Source of the DNA: Chloroflexota bacterium | GTDB lineage: Bacteria > Chloroflexota > Chloroflexia > Thermomicrobiales > JADLAZ01 | DNA length: 64,000 nt | Direction: 5' to 3' | Assembly (NCBI GenBank): GCA_020849725.1 | Contig: JADLAZ010000013.1 | Location: 26,447-90,446 of the forward strand | Shown: piece after piece, positions 34,705 through 43,276 of the stretch | How the letters are laid out: each line of letters opens with the position of its first letter | How positions within the stretch are numbered: position 1 is the stretch's first letter | The notes under the pieces: model-generated | Databases searched by the model: none | What the model was told of the DNA's origin: nothing | What the model saw: only the letters and a program-made list of their open reading frames with translations | Translations under genes and position numbers: made by a program

Positions 34705-36009
34705 ATGACGGCCCCGGCGACGAGTGACTTCATCCTGATCGAGCCGGTGGCCCGGCCGGTCGAGGGGACGGTGACGCTGCCCGGCTCGAAGAGCATCACC
34801 AACCGGGCGCTGCTGATCGCGGCGCTGGCCGATGGGTCGAGCGAGGTCCGCCAGGCGCTCGACAGCGACGACACCCAGGCGATGGTCGATGTCCTCCAGG
34901 CGCTCGGCATCGCGATTACCACTGACCCGGCGGCGCAGGTTTTTCGCGTCGCCGGCCAGGGCGGGCGCATCCCGGCCGCCGGCGCCGATCTCTATTGCCG
35001 CAACTCCGGCACGACGACCCGCTTCGTGACGGCGCTGGCCGCGCTCGGTCACGGCCGCTTCCGCATCGACGGCACGCCCAGCATCCGGCGGCGGCCGATC
35101 CACCCGCTGCTCGACGGCCTGCGCCAGTTGGGCGTGGCCGCGCGCGACGAGGCCGGCAACAGCTGCCCGCCGGTGATCATCGACGCGGCCGGGCTGCCGG
35201 GCGGCGTGGCCCGCGTGCCCGGCGACCTGAGCAGCCAGTTCTTCAGCGCGCTGCTGCTGGTCGCGCCCTTCGCCCAGCATGACGTCACGGTCGAAGTCAT
35301 TGGCGAACTGGTGTCGCGGCCGTACCTGGACGTGACGGCGTCAGTGATGGCCGCCTTCGGCGCGACGGTCACGAACGAGGACTACCGGCGCTTCACCATC
35401 GCCGCCGACCAGCGCTACACCGGCCGCGTCTACGAGGTCGAGCCGGATGCCTCGGCGGCCTCCTACTTCTTCGCCGCGGCGGCCGTCACCGGCGGCCGGG
35501 TGCGCGTCCGCCACCTCGGCCGGCGCACCGCCCAGGGCGACCTTGCCTTCGTGCGCATCCTGGAGCAGATGGGCTGCGCCGTCGCGATGGCCGACGACTG
35601 GACGGAGGTGCGCGGCCCGGCCCGGTTGCGCGGGCTGACGGTGAACATGGCCGACTTGCCGGACATGGCGCTGACGCTGGCGGCGATCGCGCCGCTGGCC
35701 GACGGCCCGGTGCGCATCGACGGCATCGCCGTCACGCGCGGCCACGAGACGGACCGCGTCAGCGCGGCGGCGACCGAGCTGGCGCGGCTGGGTGTCCGCG
35801 TCGAGGAGCGCGCTGGCGGGCTGACGATCTGGCCCGGCCCGGTGCGGCCGGCGCTGGTGGACACCTACGATGACCACCGCATGGCGATGAGCTTCGCCGT
35901 GCTGGGGCTGCGCGCGTCCGGCATTCGCATCGCCGACCCCGGCTGCGTCGCCAAGACCTTCCCCGACTTCTTCGACCGGCTCGCGGCGGTGACGGCCAGC
36001 GCCCGGTAG
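34705..36009 (+). CDS. aroA: 3-phosphoshikimate 1-carboxyvinyltransferase (EPSP synthase)
   Basis: 434 residues, the normal length. It joins shikimate-3-phosphate and phosphoenolpyruvate to make EPSP for aromatic amino acids. Seen motifs: LPGSKSITNRALLIAAL (residues 25-41, substrate-binding Lys-Ser and Arg), GDLSSQFFSALLL, EVEPDASAASYFFAAAAVTG, RGHETDRV and the catalytic DTYDDHRMAMSFAV. The PEP-site loop reads CRNSGTTTRFV (98-108), unlike the LGNAGTAMRPL of E. coli type. The start is ATG at 34705 with AGGAGG; the frame upstream shadows the Uma2 remnant. It lies alone, with no other shikimate gene adjacent except the doubtful kinase at 37704. Confidence 0.95.
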   Translation: MTAPATSDFILIEPVARPVEGTVTLPGSKSITNRALLIAALADGSSEVRQALDSDDTQAMVDVLQALGIAITTDPAAQVFRVAGQGGRIPAAGADLYCRNSGTTTRFVTALAALGHGRFRIDGTPSIRRRPIHPLLDGLRQLGVAARDEAGNSCPPVIIDAAGLPGGVARVPGDLSSQFFSALLLVAPFAQHDVTVEVIGELVSRPYLDVTASVMAAFGATVTNEDYRRFTIAADQRYTGRVYEVEPDASAASYFFAAAAVTGGRVRVRHLGRRTAQGDLAFVRILEQMGCAVAMADDWTEVRGPARLRGLTVNMADLPDMALTLAAIAPLADGPVRIDGIAVTRGHETDRVSAAATELARLGVRVEERAGGLTIWPGPVRPALVDTYDDHRMAMSFAVLGLRASGIRIADPGCVAKTFPDFFDRLAAVTASAR

Positions 36010-36494
36010 CGGGGGCTGGGGGCTGGGCGGTGGGGAAGGTGGCTGGTAGAGGGTAACTCCCGTGCCCACCACGGGCGCTCCAGTCTGTCAGCAGCGCCCT
36101 CCCTCCCCTCCCCAGCCCCACTCCCCAGCCCCCAGCCCCCAAAACCGCCCGCCGTGCCGTTGACTGGGTCGATGCATCCGAGCCGGCGGGGTAGCCGATG
36201 GCATGCCCCGGCCGGGGTGACCATTCGGCCAATCGCCACTACGACTTAAGTCTTAGTGACACTCCGCCTCAAGGCGGAGCAACGGGTCAGCCCAATACAG
36301 CAGTCGCCGCTGCATCGCATGGCTCAGGAGATGGTGAGCCGGCGCGCCTATCATGACGGCAGAACGGAACGGCGCGCAGGATGCCCGCCTGACACGCCCT
36401 CGATGGAGCCAGCGATTTCGCGCAGCCCAGGGCTGCCAGCGACCATGCCGGACAATAGACGACTCGCCGGCGGTCACGAGAGGGGAATGTAGGG
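36010..36494. repeat. Bracketed repeat and promoter-side spacer after aroA
   Basis: 485 bases. The G-tract arm at 36010-36034 (GGGGGCTGGGGGCTGGG) abuts the aroA stop, and the inverted C-tract arm at 36104-36141 (CCCCAGCCCC units) follows. The interior (GGGGAAGGTGG-CTGGTAG and GCGCTCCAGTCTGTCAGCAG) nearly repeats the interior of the spacer at 23080-23226. The rest, 36142-36494, is the presumed leader of the sigma-factor gene. It includes a CTCCGCCT/AGGCGGAG hairpin at about 36265-36284 and the palindrome GACTTAAGTC near 36247. No gene is seen. Confidence 0.8.
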
Positions 36495-37064
36495 ATGGAC
36501 GAGAATCAGTGCGTGGCCCAAGCGATCGCCGGCGACCTGGGCGCCTTTGACTACCTGGTCGAGCGCTACCAGAAGGCTGTCTACAATCTGGCCTACCGGA
36601 TGCTCGGCAACGCCGCCGACGCCGAGGACGCCGCTCAAGAGACGTTCATGCGCGCGTATGCCAGCCTCAGCAGCTACCAGGCGACGCGCAAGTTCGGCAC
36701 CTGGCTGCTGTCGATCACCTCGCACTGGTGCATCGACCGACTGCGCCGCCGCAAGGTCATCTCGCTCGAGTTCCTGCAGGATATCAGCCTCGTCGGCGGC
36801 ATGAGCGACGGTCCCGAGCATGAGGTGATGGTGCGCGAGAACGAGCGCGAAGTGCAGCGCTGGCTGGCGATGCTGCCCGAGGCCTACCGCCTGATCATCG
36901 TCCTGCGCTACTGGCATGATCTCTCCTATAACGAGATCGCCGACGTGACCGGCCTGCCGCTGTCGACGGTGCGCATGCGGCTCTTCCGCGCCCGCAAGCT
37001 GCTGGCGGCGGCCTACGACAAGGCGGTCCTGGCGACGCGACCGGCGGCGGCGCTGGCCAGCTAG
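36495..37064 (+). CDS. ECF-type RNA polymerase sigma factor
   Basis: 189 residues. Region 2 is FDYLVERYQKAVYNLAYRML then GNAADAEDAAQETFMRAYAS, with the -10-reading TWLLSITSHWCIDRLRRRK. Region 4 is LPEAYRLIIVLRYWHDLSYN plus EIADVTGLPLSTVRMRLFRA, a helix-turn-helix that reads the -35. It directs RNA polymerase to a stress or envelope regulon. No anti-sigma gene is adjacent: the next gene is a receiver domain. The start is ATG at 36495 with GAGGGGAATGTAGGG upstream. Confidence 0.93.
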   Translation: MDENQCVAQAIAGDLGAFDYLVERYQKAVYNLAYRMLGNAADAEDAAQETFMRAYASLSSYQATRKFGTWLLSITSHWCIDRLRRRKVISLEFLQDISLVGGMSDGPEHEVMVRENEREVQRWLAMLPEAYRLIIVLRYWHDLSYNEIADVTGLPLSTVRMRLFRARKLLAAAYDKAVLATRPAAALAS

Positions 37065-37110
37065 CACCCGTCTCCGGCGGTCGCGCCGGGAGGGAGAAAG
37101 CGGGTCCGCG

Positions 37111-37485
37111 ATGCGGTTTCTCATCGTCGACGATGCCGAGCACGTGCGGTCGAGTCTCCGCGCCGTGCTGGAGCTGGAGACCGGCTGGCGCGTGATCGCC
37201 GACACGCCCGACGCGGGCACGGCGACCGCGCTGGCGCTCGCGCTTCGCCCCGACGTGGTCCTGCTCGACGCCCACCTCTCGGGCGTCGACGCCATCGGGC
37301 TGGCCCGGCAGCTCAAGCAGCGCGCCGCCGTCGTGCTGCTCACCGTCCACGACAGTCCGGCGCTACGGGACCAGGCGCGGCTGCACGGCCTCGACCTGTG
37401 CCTGACCAAGAGCGCCGGCGTGGCCGAGGTGCTGGGCGCGCTCAAGGCCGCCTTCGCCCGGCCGCTGGCGGTGGCGCTGCCGTAG
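37111..37485 (+). CDS. Stand-alone response-regulator receiver domain
   Basis: 124 residues, only a CheY-like receiver. The acidic pair is Asp7-Asp8 (MRFLIVDDAEHV), the phospho-acceptor Asp53 (VVLLDAHLSG), Thr78 (VLLTVHD) and Lys100 (CLTKSAG). There is no output domain. No histidine kinase lies in the window. It is 46 nt after the ECF sigma gene, on the same strand, so the two may be an operon; it might modulate the sigma factor or a kinase elsewhere. The start is ATG at 37111 with GGGAGGGAG upstream. Confidence 0.9.
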   Translation: MRFLIVDDAEHVRSSLRAVLELETGWRVIADTPDAGTATALALALRPDVVLLDAHLSGVDAIGLARQLKQRAAVVLLTVHDSPALRDQARLHGLDLCLTKSAGVAEVLGALKAAFARPLAVALP

Positions 37486-37703
37486 GCAGCATCGCGCGGC
37501 GCGCCGCTTGATGCTGTCGTCGATTTCCGCGTGAACCACAACATCCGGCCCGCCGGCGGGTAAGGCGAGCGGCGGGCTGGCGGCCGGTGACCAATCAGGT
37601 CAGGGCTTCGGCGGCGTCGTTGATCTTCCCTGGTCATCGCGTGAGACCGGTGGCATGCTACCGTAGCCTCGGCAGAGCGGCGCCGCGGTAGTGCGGGGGC
37701 GGA

Positions 37704-38276
37704 GTGAGCACACAACGACCCGAGATCATCTTGATCGGGCCGATGGGAGCCGGCAAGAGTACCGTCGGCCAGTTGCTTGCCATGCGGCTTGGCGTGCCGC
37801 TGTGCGCGCTCGATGAGGTCGGGTGGGCCTACTACCACGCGGCTGGCTTCGATGCCGATGAGGAGCGTCGGCTGCGCGCGGACCACGGCTGGGGCGCCAG
37901 TCTCCAGTACTGGGAACCGTTCAACATCGACGCGGTGGAGCACGCCCTCTCCGACTATCATGACTGTGTCTTCGACTTTGGCGCCGGCCATGCGGTGTAC
38001 GATAACCCCATCCACCTGGCGCGCGCGCAACAGGCGCTAGCGCCCTTCCCGAATGTCGTGCTGGTGCTACCGTCACCAGACCCAGTGGTGGCGGCGCGCA
38101 TGCTGCGGACGCGCCGGCCGCTGCCCGTCGACGATGGGGTCGACCTGGCAGCATATGCCGTTTCCCACCCATCGAACCGACTGCTGGCACGGCATGTGAT
38201 CTACACGGAGGGTAAGACGCCCGAAGCGACCAGCAACGAGATACTCCAACTGCTGAGCCTGACTGCGACGCAGTGA
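37704..38276 (+). CDS. Small P-loop kinase, shikimate-kinase-like
   Basis: 190 residues. It has Walker A IGPMGAGKSTVGQLLA near residue 12 and a shikimate-kinase-like LCALDEVGWAYYHAAGF. Shikimate-kinase substrate residues (a conserved Arg after the Asp, and GGG) are not clear, and DFGAGHAVYDNPIHLARAQ replaces the usual GGG segment. The C-terminus has VVLVLPSPDPVVAARMLRTR. It is probably a relative phosphorylating another small molecule. The GTG at 37704 with GGGGGCGGA is the only reasonable start. It lies alone, 218 nt after the receiver gene. Confidence 0.7.
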   Translation: MSTQRPEIILIGPMGAGKSTVGQLLAMRLGVPLCALDEVGWAYYHAAGFDADEERRLRADHGWGASLQYWEPFNIDAVEHALSDYHDCVFDFGAGHAVYDNPIHLARAQQALAPFPNVVLVLPSPDPVVAARMLRTRRPLPVDDGVDLAAYAVSHPSNRLLARHVIYTEGKTPEATSNEILQLLSLTATQ

Positions 38277-38442
38277 GCGGCGACGCGGCGAATGAGGCGT
38301 GATCGACCACCTCTTGCGTGCCGGTCGATGTGGCGCTTCCCCAAGCCGTCGTGGATGACTGCCGGCTTCCCGCGCTCGCCCATCGCCGCTATCATCGGCC
38401 AGGGCCGGGTGGGGCACGCCCGGTGGCGCGAAGGAGGCGGGC

Positions 38443-39738
38443 ATGGCCGACGTGCGCGGGCTGCGCGGGGTGCGCTACGATCAGGCGCGAGTGGGTGGCG
38501 TCGGGCAGGTGATCGCGCCACCCTACGATGTCATCAGCCCGGCCGAGCAGGCGGCGCTGGCCGAGCGGCACCCGGCCAACATCATCCGCGTCGAGTTGCC
38601 GCGCGCCGAGCCGGGCGAGCCGCCAGCGGCCCGCTACGAGCGCGCCGCCGCCACGCTGCGTGGCTGGCTGGCCGATGGCACCTTGCGCGCCGAGGCGCAG
38701 CCCGCTGTCTACGTCCACGACCACACGTTCAGCCACGCCGGCCAGCGGCTGACCCGGCGGGGGCTGTTCGCCGCCGTTCGGCTGGCGCCGTGGTCGGCCG
38801 GCGCGGTGCTGCCGCACGAGCACACGCTGCCGACACCCAAGGCCGACCGCCTGAGCCTCTACCGGGCGACGCGGGCGCAGATCAGCCCCATCTTCGCCCT
38901 CTACGAGGACGGCGACGGCGCTATCGGCAGCGTGTTGGAGTGGACTGCTACCGCCCGCCCAGCTCTCGACACGGCCGATCCCGGCGGTGATGCGCACCGG
39001 CTGTGGGTGCTGAGCGAGCCGGCGCTGCTGGAGGAGCTGGCCGACCTGTTCGCCGGCCGGCCGCTGTTCATCGCCGATGGCCACCACCGCTACGAGACCG
39101 GCCTGGCGTACCGGGACGAACGGTTGGCCGCCACACCCGGCGCTCCCGACGATGCGCCCTACCGCTTCGCGCTCATGTGCCTGAGCGACGTCGCCGACCC
39201 GGGCATGATCATCCTGCCGACGCACCGGCTGGTCGTCGGGCCGCCGCCGGCCGCGGCGCACGTCGAGGCGGCGCTGCGCCAGGTCTTCCACGTCGAGCCG
39301 CTGCCGGCCGACATCCCGACACCGGCGCTGCTGGCTCGCCTGGCCGAGCGGCAGACGGCACACGCCTTCGGCTGGGTGACAGCCGAGGGGGTGTCGCTGC
39401 TGATGCTGAAGGACGCGGCGTTCCTGGCCGAGTGGATGCCGGCCGAGCGGTCGCCGGCCTGGCGCGGCCTGGACGTCGCCATCCAGCAAGTGCTGATCCT
39501 GGAGCGGGCGCTCGGCATCTCGGCCGCCACGCTCGAGGAGCGCATCGCCTACACCCGCGACGCCGACGAGGCGCGAGCGGCCGTCGCCGCCGGGCAGGCG
39601 CACCTGGCGCTGCTGCTCAACCCGACCGATCTGACCGGTCTGCTGGCCGTCGCCCGCGCCGGCGATCAGATGCCGCAGAAGTCGACCTACTTCTACCCCA
39701 AAGTCCCCACCGGGCTGGTGCTGCACGACCTGGCCTGA
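38443..39738 (+). CDS. DUF1015-family protein
   Basis: 431 residues, full length for the family (COG4198). Seen are VIAPPYDVISPAEQAALAER (N-terminal), LPHEHTLPTPKADRLSLYRA, QISPIFALYEDG and the characteristic FIADGHHRYETGLAYRDER. Members are cytoplasmic, and their biochemical role is not settled. The C-terminus (MPQKSTYFYPKVPTGLVLHD) is also typical. The start ATG at 38443 has GAAGGAGG. It is monocistronic between the P-loop kinase and a repeat-bearing spacer. Confidence 0.92.
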   Translation: MADVRGLRGVRYDQARVGGVGQVIAPPYDVISPAEQAALAERHPANIIRVELPRAEPGEPPAARYERAAATLRGWLADGTLRAEAQPAVYVHDHTFSHAGQRLTRRGLFAAVRLAPWSAGAVLPHEHTLPTPKADRLSLYRATRAQISPIFALYEDGDGAIGSVLEWTATARPALDTADPGGDAHRLWVLSEPALLEELADLFAGRPLFIADGHHRYETGLAYRDERLAATPGAPDDAPYRFALMCLSDVADPGMIILPTHRLVVGPPPAAAHVEAALRQVFHVEPLPADIPTPALLARLAERQTAHAFGWVTAEGVSLLMLKDAAFLAEWMPAERSPAWRGLDVAIQQVLILERALGISAATLEERIAYTRDADEARAAVAAGQAHLALLLNPTDLTGLLAVARAGDQMPQKSTYFYPKVPTGLVLHDLA

Positions 39739-40047
39739 GCCGGCAGACGCGGCGTGCGTTGCCTCGCCGCCGTCAGCGCCGTTCGGTGCGCCTGGACCGT
39801 CTCAACCGAAGCCCAGGCGGGATGCCCAGGCCACCGTAGGGGCGGTTCGCGAACCGCCCCTACGCTACGCAATACGAAGTGTGCTATTCCCATGCGCGCT
39901 TCGGTATAGGCCGCCACTGACGACGCGCCCTGGCGGCTGCGTTTGCCGGAGTGCTAGGAGAGCCGTTCGCGAACGGCCCCTACGGCCGTCTCGTCGGTGG
40001 TGTATGGCGAACGCCTTCACGGCGACATGAGATGACTATGAAACTCG
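39739..40047. repeat. Spacer with two palindromic repeats (TTCGCGAA core)
   Basis: 309 bases between the DUF1015 and threonine aldolase genes, which converge here, with no gene. A perfect 28-bp palindrome lies at 39836-39863 (half-site GTAGGGGCGGTTCG). A second palindrome, GCCGTTCGCGAACGGC, is at 39962-39977, followed by the same CCCTAC ending. The pair could act as a bidirectional terminator or be copies of a dispersed repeat. Confidence 0.8.
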
Positions 40048-41097
40048 CTACGCGAGATGAGCCTCAGCCGTGACCGACCGCGCGGCGGCGATGGCGCGCT
40101 CGATGCCGGCAGCGTCGACGTCGAGGTGGGTGACGGCGCGCAGCAGCGTTCGGCCGGGCAGGCTGCAGCGGACGCCGTGCTGCTGCAGGCGCGCGTCGAA
40201 CTCGACGGCGGTCAGGCCGGTGTCGGCGACATCGAAGAAGACCATGTTCGTCTGGACCCGGCCCGGGTCGACGGCGATGCCCGGCAGGCCGACCAGCCCC
40301 TCGGCCAGCCGGCGGGCATTGGTGTGGTCATCGGCCAGCCGGTCGACGTGGTGCTCCAGCGCGTAGACGCCGGCGGCGGCGATGATGCCGGCCTGACGCA
40401 TCGCGCCGCCGATCATCTGCTTGAAGCGCCAGGCGGCGGTGATGAAGTCACGCGAGCCGGCCAGCACCGCGCCGACCGGCGCGCCGAGCCCCTTGGACAG
40501 GTCGATCCAGGCCGTGTCGAGCGTGGCGCACTGCGCGCGGGCGCTGACGCCGCTGCTGACGACGGCGTTCATCAGTCGTGCGCCGTCCATGTGGGCCAGC
40601 AGGCCGTGCTGGTGGGCCACATCGCTGACCTCACGGATCGTCGCTAGCGGCCAGATCGTGCCGCCGCCGTAGTTGGCGGTCTGCTCGATGACGACGGCGC
40701 GGCTGCGCGGCGCGTAGCGGTTGATCGGTCGCAGCGCCGCCCGCACCTGATCGGCGGTGAAGATGCCGCCGTCGCCGTGGATCGTCCTCACCATCGCCCG
40801 CGCCAGCAGCGCTGGCCCGCCACCCTCGTTGACGACAGCGTGACTGGTGTAATCGAGGATCAGCTCGTCGCCGGCGTGGCAGTGAACGAGAAAGGCGATC
40901 TCGTTGCACATTGTGCCGGACGGTAAGAAGACCGCCGCTTCCTTGCCAAGCAGCTCGGCGACCATCTCCTCCAGGTGGCGCACGGTCGGGTCTTCGCCGT
41001 GCTGCTCGTCGCCGACCTCGGCCTCGGCCATCGCTCGGCGCATCGCCGGCGTCGGGCGGGTCTGGGTGTCGCTGTAGAGATCGACCGTGATCGGCAT
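40048..41097 (-). CDS. ltaE: Low-specificity L-threonine aldolase (PLP)
   Basis: 349 residues. It cleaves L-threonine or allo-threonine to glycine and acetaldehyde. It begins [18 protein letters not shown] with the family SDTxTxP motif; it has [20 protein letters not shown], the PLP-stacking/His region [25 protein letters not shown], and [14 protein letters not shown] with the Schiff-base Lys202. The start ATG at 41097 has AGGAG 7 nt upstream; the longer frame shadows the channel gene. The next gene upstream on the same strand, 69 nt away, is the ion channel; no functional link is evident. Confidence 0.92.
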   Translation of the reverse strand: MPITVDLYSDTQTRPTPAMRRAMAEAEVGDEQHGEDPTVRHLEEMVAELLGKEAAVFLPSGTMCNEIAFLVHCHAGDELILDYTSHAVVNEGGGPALLARAMVRTIHGDGGIFTADQVRAALRPINRYAPRSRAVVIEQTANYGGGTIWPLATIREVSDVAHQHGLLAHMDGARLMNAVVSSGVSARAQCATLDTAWIDLSKGLGAPVGAVLAGSRDFITAAWRFKQMIGGAMRQAGIIAAAGVYALEHHVDRLADDHTNARRLAEGLVGLPGIAVDPGRVQTNMVFFDVADTGLTAVEFDARLQQHGVRCSLPGRTLLRAVTHLDVDAAGIERAIAAARSVTAEAHLA

Positions 41098-41165
41098 CGT
41101 TTGCTCCTGCCTGGTGTGGGCCAAAGTGCCGTGCGTGGCGGATGGGCGACGCGCGAGAGGCCGGG

Positions 41166-41564
41166 TTAGTCCGTCGCGGGCGGCTCGTCGGGTGCCGGCT
41201 CGGGGGAGGCGTGCTGCTGCTGGGGGCGCTGTGGTTGCTTCCAGGCCGACCCAGCGACAATGCTCGACGCCAGCTTGCTGAAGAAGGCGGCCAGCAGCCC
41301 AATGCCGAGAAAGACGAAGAAGATGGTGAAGGCCCTCCCCTGGGGGGTCTTGGGGGCCAGATCGCCGTACCCGATCGTCGCCAGCGTGACCACACAAAAG
41401 TAGAGCGAGTCGAGCCAGTCCCACCCCTCGATATGGTGGTAGAACGTCGTGCCCAGTGTCAGCGTGCTGAGCAACACCAGCACGAGCGCCCGGAACTCAG
41501 GATCGATGCTGCTCCGCCGGATGGCACGCCAGAAGGTGACAAAGACGAGCAGGAACGCAAGCAT
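41166..41564 (-). CDS. Two-helix potassium channel
   Basis: 132 residues. Two membrane helices flank a pore loop: AFLLVFVTFWRAIR is probably a separate first hydrophobic segment, LVLVLLSTLTLGTTFYHHIE is the outer helix, and SLYFCVVTLATIGYGDLAPK carries the K+ selectivity filter TIGYGD. The inner helix is TIFFVFLGIGLLAAFF. It has no cytosolic RCK or ligand domain; the tail is Gln/Pro-rich. Four subunits would form a pore in the inner membrane. The start is ATG at 41564 with GAGGGG; an in-frame extension to 41621 is less likely. Confidence 0.88.
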   Translation of the reverse strand: MLAFLLVFVTFWRAIRRSSIDPEFRALVLVLLSTLTLGTTFYHHIEGWDWLDSLYFCVVTLATIGYGDLAPKTPQGRAFTIFFVFLGIGLLAAFFSKLASSIVAGSAWKQPQRPQQQHASPEPAPDEPPATD

Positions 41565-41791
41565 GACGCCCCTCGACACGGGCGCGGGCGCCGCGCCCCC
41601 ACATCGGCCTGGGTCGAGCAATCAGCGACCATTGCGCCGACTATACCACCGCGCACCATCCGGTACGCGCGGGTCGGCCACGCTCGCCTGGCACGCGCGC
41701 GCGTTGACAGGGCCGCCACTCGACCGGATTATCGGATTGGCGGTTGAACGCGGTCCGACCGTCCGGCGAGGGGACAGCAAGGAGAGATACC

Positions 41792-42724
41792 GTGCGACTG
41801 GTCACGTTCCAGACGGAGGGCGGTGGGGCGCGCATCGGGCTGCTGGCCGGCGCGCGCGTGATCGACCTGGCGGCGGCCGGCTGGGCCGGGCCGACGGACA
41901 TGCTCGGTCTGCTGGCCGGTGGGCCGGACCTGCTGGCGCGGCTGGGGGCCTATGCCACGCATCTCACCGGCCGGGTCGCCGCCGGCACGCAGACGGTTGG
42001 CGTATTTGACATAACAAACACCTCCTTGCTGGCGCCGGTGCCGCGTCCGCCGGCCTTCTACGCGGTCGCTCAGAACTACGTCGAGCATCAGAAGGAAGGC
42101 AACACCCAGATCATCCCCAAGGAGCAGGCCATCCCCTGGTTCTTCCTCAAGCCGGTGACGAGCATCATCGGCCCGGACGCGGCCATCCGGCTGCCGAGTT
42201 GGCTGACCGAGCAGGCCGACTGGGAGTGCGAGCTGGGCGTCGTCATCGGCGCGTCCTGCCGGCGCGTCAGCCCGGCCGCGGCGCTGCGCCACGTCGCCGG
42301 CTACACGGTCGTCAATGATATCTCGGCGCGCTCACTCAAGATGCCGCCGGAGCGCATCATCCGGCCGCGCGATGGGTTTCACGACTGGCTGCACGGCAAG
42401 TGGTTCGACACCTTCGGCGCGATCGGGCCGGCGCTGGTGACCGCCGACGAGGTGCCTGATCCGCAGGCATTGCCGCTGGCGCTGCGCTACAACGGTGAGA
42501 CGCGCCAGCAGGCGACGACCGGCGACATGATCTTCACCGTCGCCGAGCTGATCGCCTTCCTGTCGCAGATCGCGACGCTGGAGCCGGGCACCATCATCGC
42601 CACTGGCACGCCATCTGGCGTCGGCCGCACCACCGGCACCTTCCTGAAGCCCGGCGACGTGTTGGAGGCTGACGTCACCGGCATTGGCCTGTTGCGCAAC
42701 CCGGTCATCGCTGGCGACACCTGA
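41792..42724 (+). CDS. Fumarylacetoacetate hydrolase-family protein
   Basis: 310 residues. The FAH catalytic fold shows FYAVAQNYVEHQKEGN, PWFFLKPVTSIIGPDAAIRL, metal ligands in DWECELGVVIGASC and GYTVVNDISARSLKM, and the closing GTIIATGTPSGVGRTTGTFL. Family members hydrolyse C-C bonds of diketo acids or act as 2-hydroxyhepta-dienedioate isomerases or oxaloacetate decarboxylases; which one cannot be told. The start is GTG at 41792 with AAGGAGAG 7 nt upstream; upstream codons lack such a site. Confidence 0.9.
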   Translation: MRLVTFQTEGGGARIGLLAGARVIDLAAAGWAGPTDMLGLLAGGPDLLARLGAYATHLTGRVAAGTQTVGVFDITNTSLLAPVPRPPAFYAVAQNYVEHQKEGNTQIIPKEQAIPWFFLKPVTSIIGPDAAIRLPSWLTEQADWECELGVVIGASCRRVSPAAALRHVAGYTVVNDISARSLKMPPERIIRPRDGFHDWLHGKWFDTFGAIGPALVTADEVPDPQALPLALRYNGETRQQATTGDMIFTVAELIAFLSQIATLEPGTIIATGTPSGVGRTTGTFLKPGDVLEADVTGIGLLRNPVIAGDT

Positions 42725-42741
42725 GCGGTGGCGGCCTGGTC

Positions 42742-42770
42742 TGGACGCGGCGCGCATCGTCCCCTACGAT
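42742..42770 (+). promoter_or_regulatory. Possible promoter of the small membrane protein gene
   Basis: TGGACG (42742-42747), 17-nt spacer, TACGAT (42765-42770). The match is moderate; it lies in the spacer between the FAH-family and membrane-protein genes. Confidence 0.35.
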
Positions 42771-42828
42771 AGGGGTGCGAACCGGCGTCGGACCGGCCGC
42801 CGTCGGCACTGTCACGAGGGAGCGCGGC

Positions 42829-43236
42829 GTGTTCTGGAAACTGCTCGTCCGCTGGGGCATCACCGCCGTGGCGCTGGCGGTCGCCGCCTACACCATCCCG
42901 GGCATCACCGTTGGGGGCAACGGCCTCATCGCCGTGCTGGCCACGGCCGTCATCCTCGGTTTCGTCAACGCCATCATCCGGCCGGTCCTGATGCTCCTAT
43001 CGTGTGGCTGCATTGTCGCTACCCTCGGATTGTTCATGTTCGTCATCAACGCGCTGATGCTCTGGCTGGCCTCGTCCATCGCTCAGAACTGGTTCGGCCT
43101 GCAATTCGTTGTCAAAGACTTCTGGGCGGCGCTGTTCGGGTCGATCGTCATCAGCATCGTCGCTTTCATTCTGTCCATCTTCCTGCCCGACACCGACGAC
43201 GAGATCGCCGGCATGCGTCGGTCGCTCGGCCAGTAG
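42829..43236 (+). CDS. Small membrane protein, phage-holin-family (Phage_holin_4_2-like)
   Basis: 135 residues with four hydrophobic helices: VRWGITAVALAVAAYTIPGI, LIAVLATAVILGFVNAIIRP, ATLGLFMFVINALMLWLAS and FGSIVISIVAFILSIFLPD. The FVNAIIRPVLMLLS segment is typical of the chromosomal 'phage holin family' membrane proteins, whose function is unknown. No lysis genes are near. The start is GTG at 42829 preceded by GAGGGAGCGC; an upstream start at 42775 lacks a site. Confidence 0.82.
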   Translation: MFWKLLVRWGITAVALAVAAYTIPGITVGGNGLIAVLATAVILGFVNAIIRPVLMLLSCGCIVATLGLFMFVINALMLWLASSIAQNWFGLQFVVKDFWAALFGSIVISIVAFILSIFLPDTDDEIAGMRRSLGQ

Positions 43237-43276
43237 GCGCGGACCCGGCGGTTCGTTGTCGGCCCGCCGGTTGGGC

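Noticed and set aside
42829..43236. Phage holin as sign of a prophage
   Set aside because: No other phage genes are nearby; the family is common as a chromosomal membrane protein.
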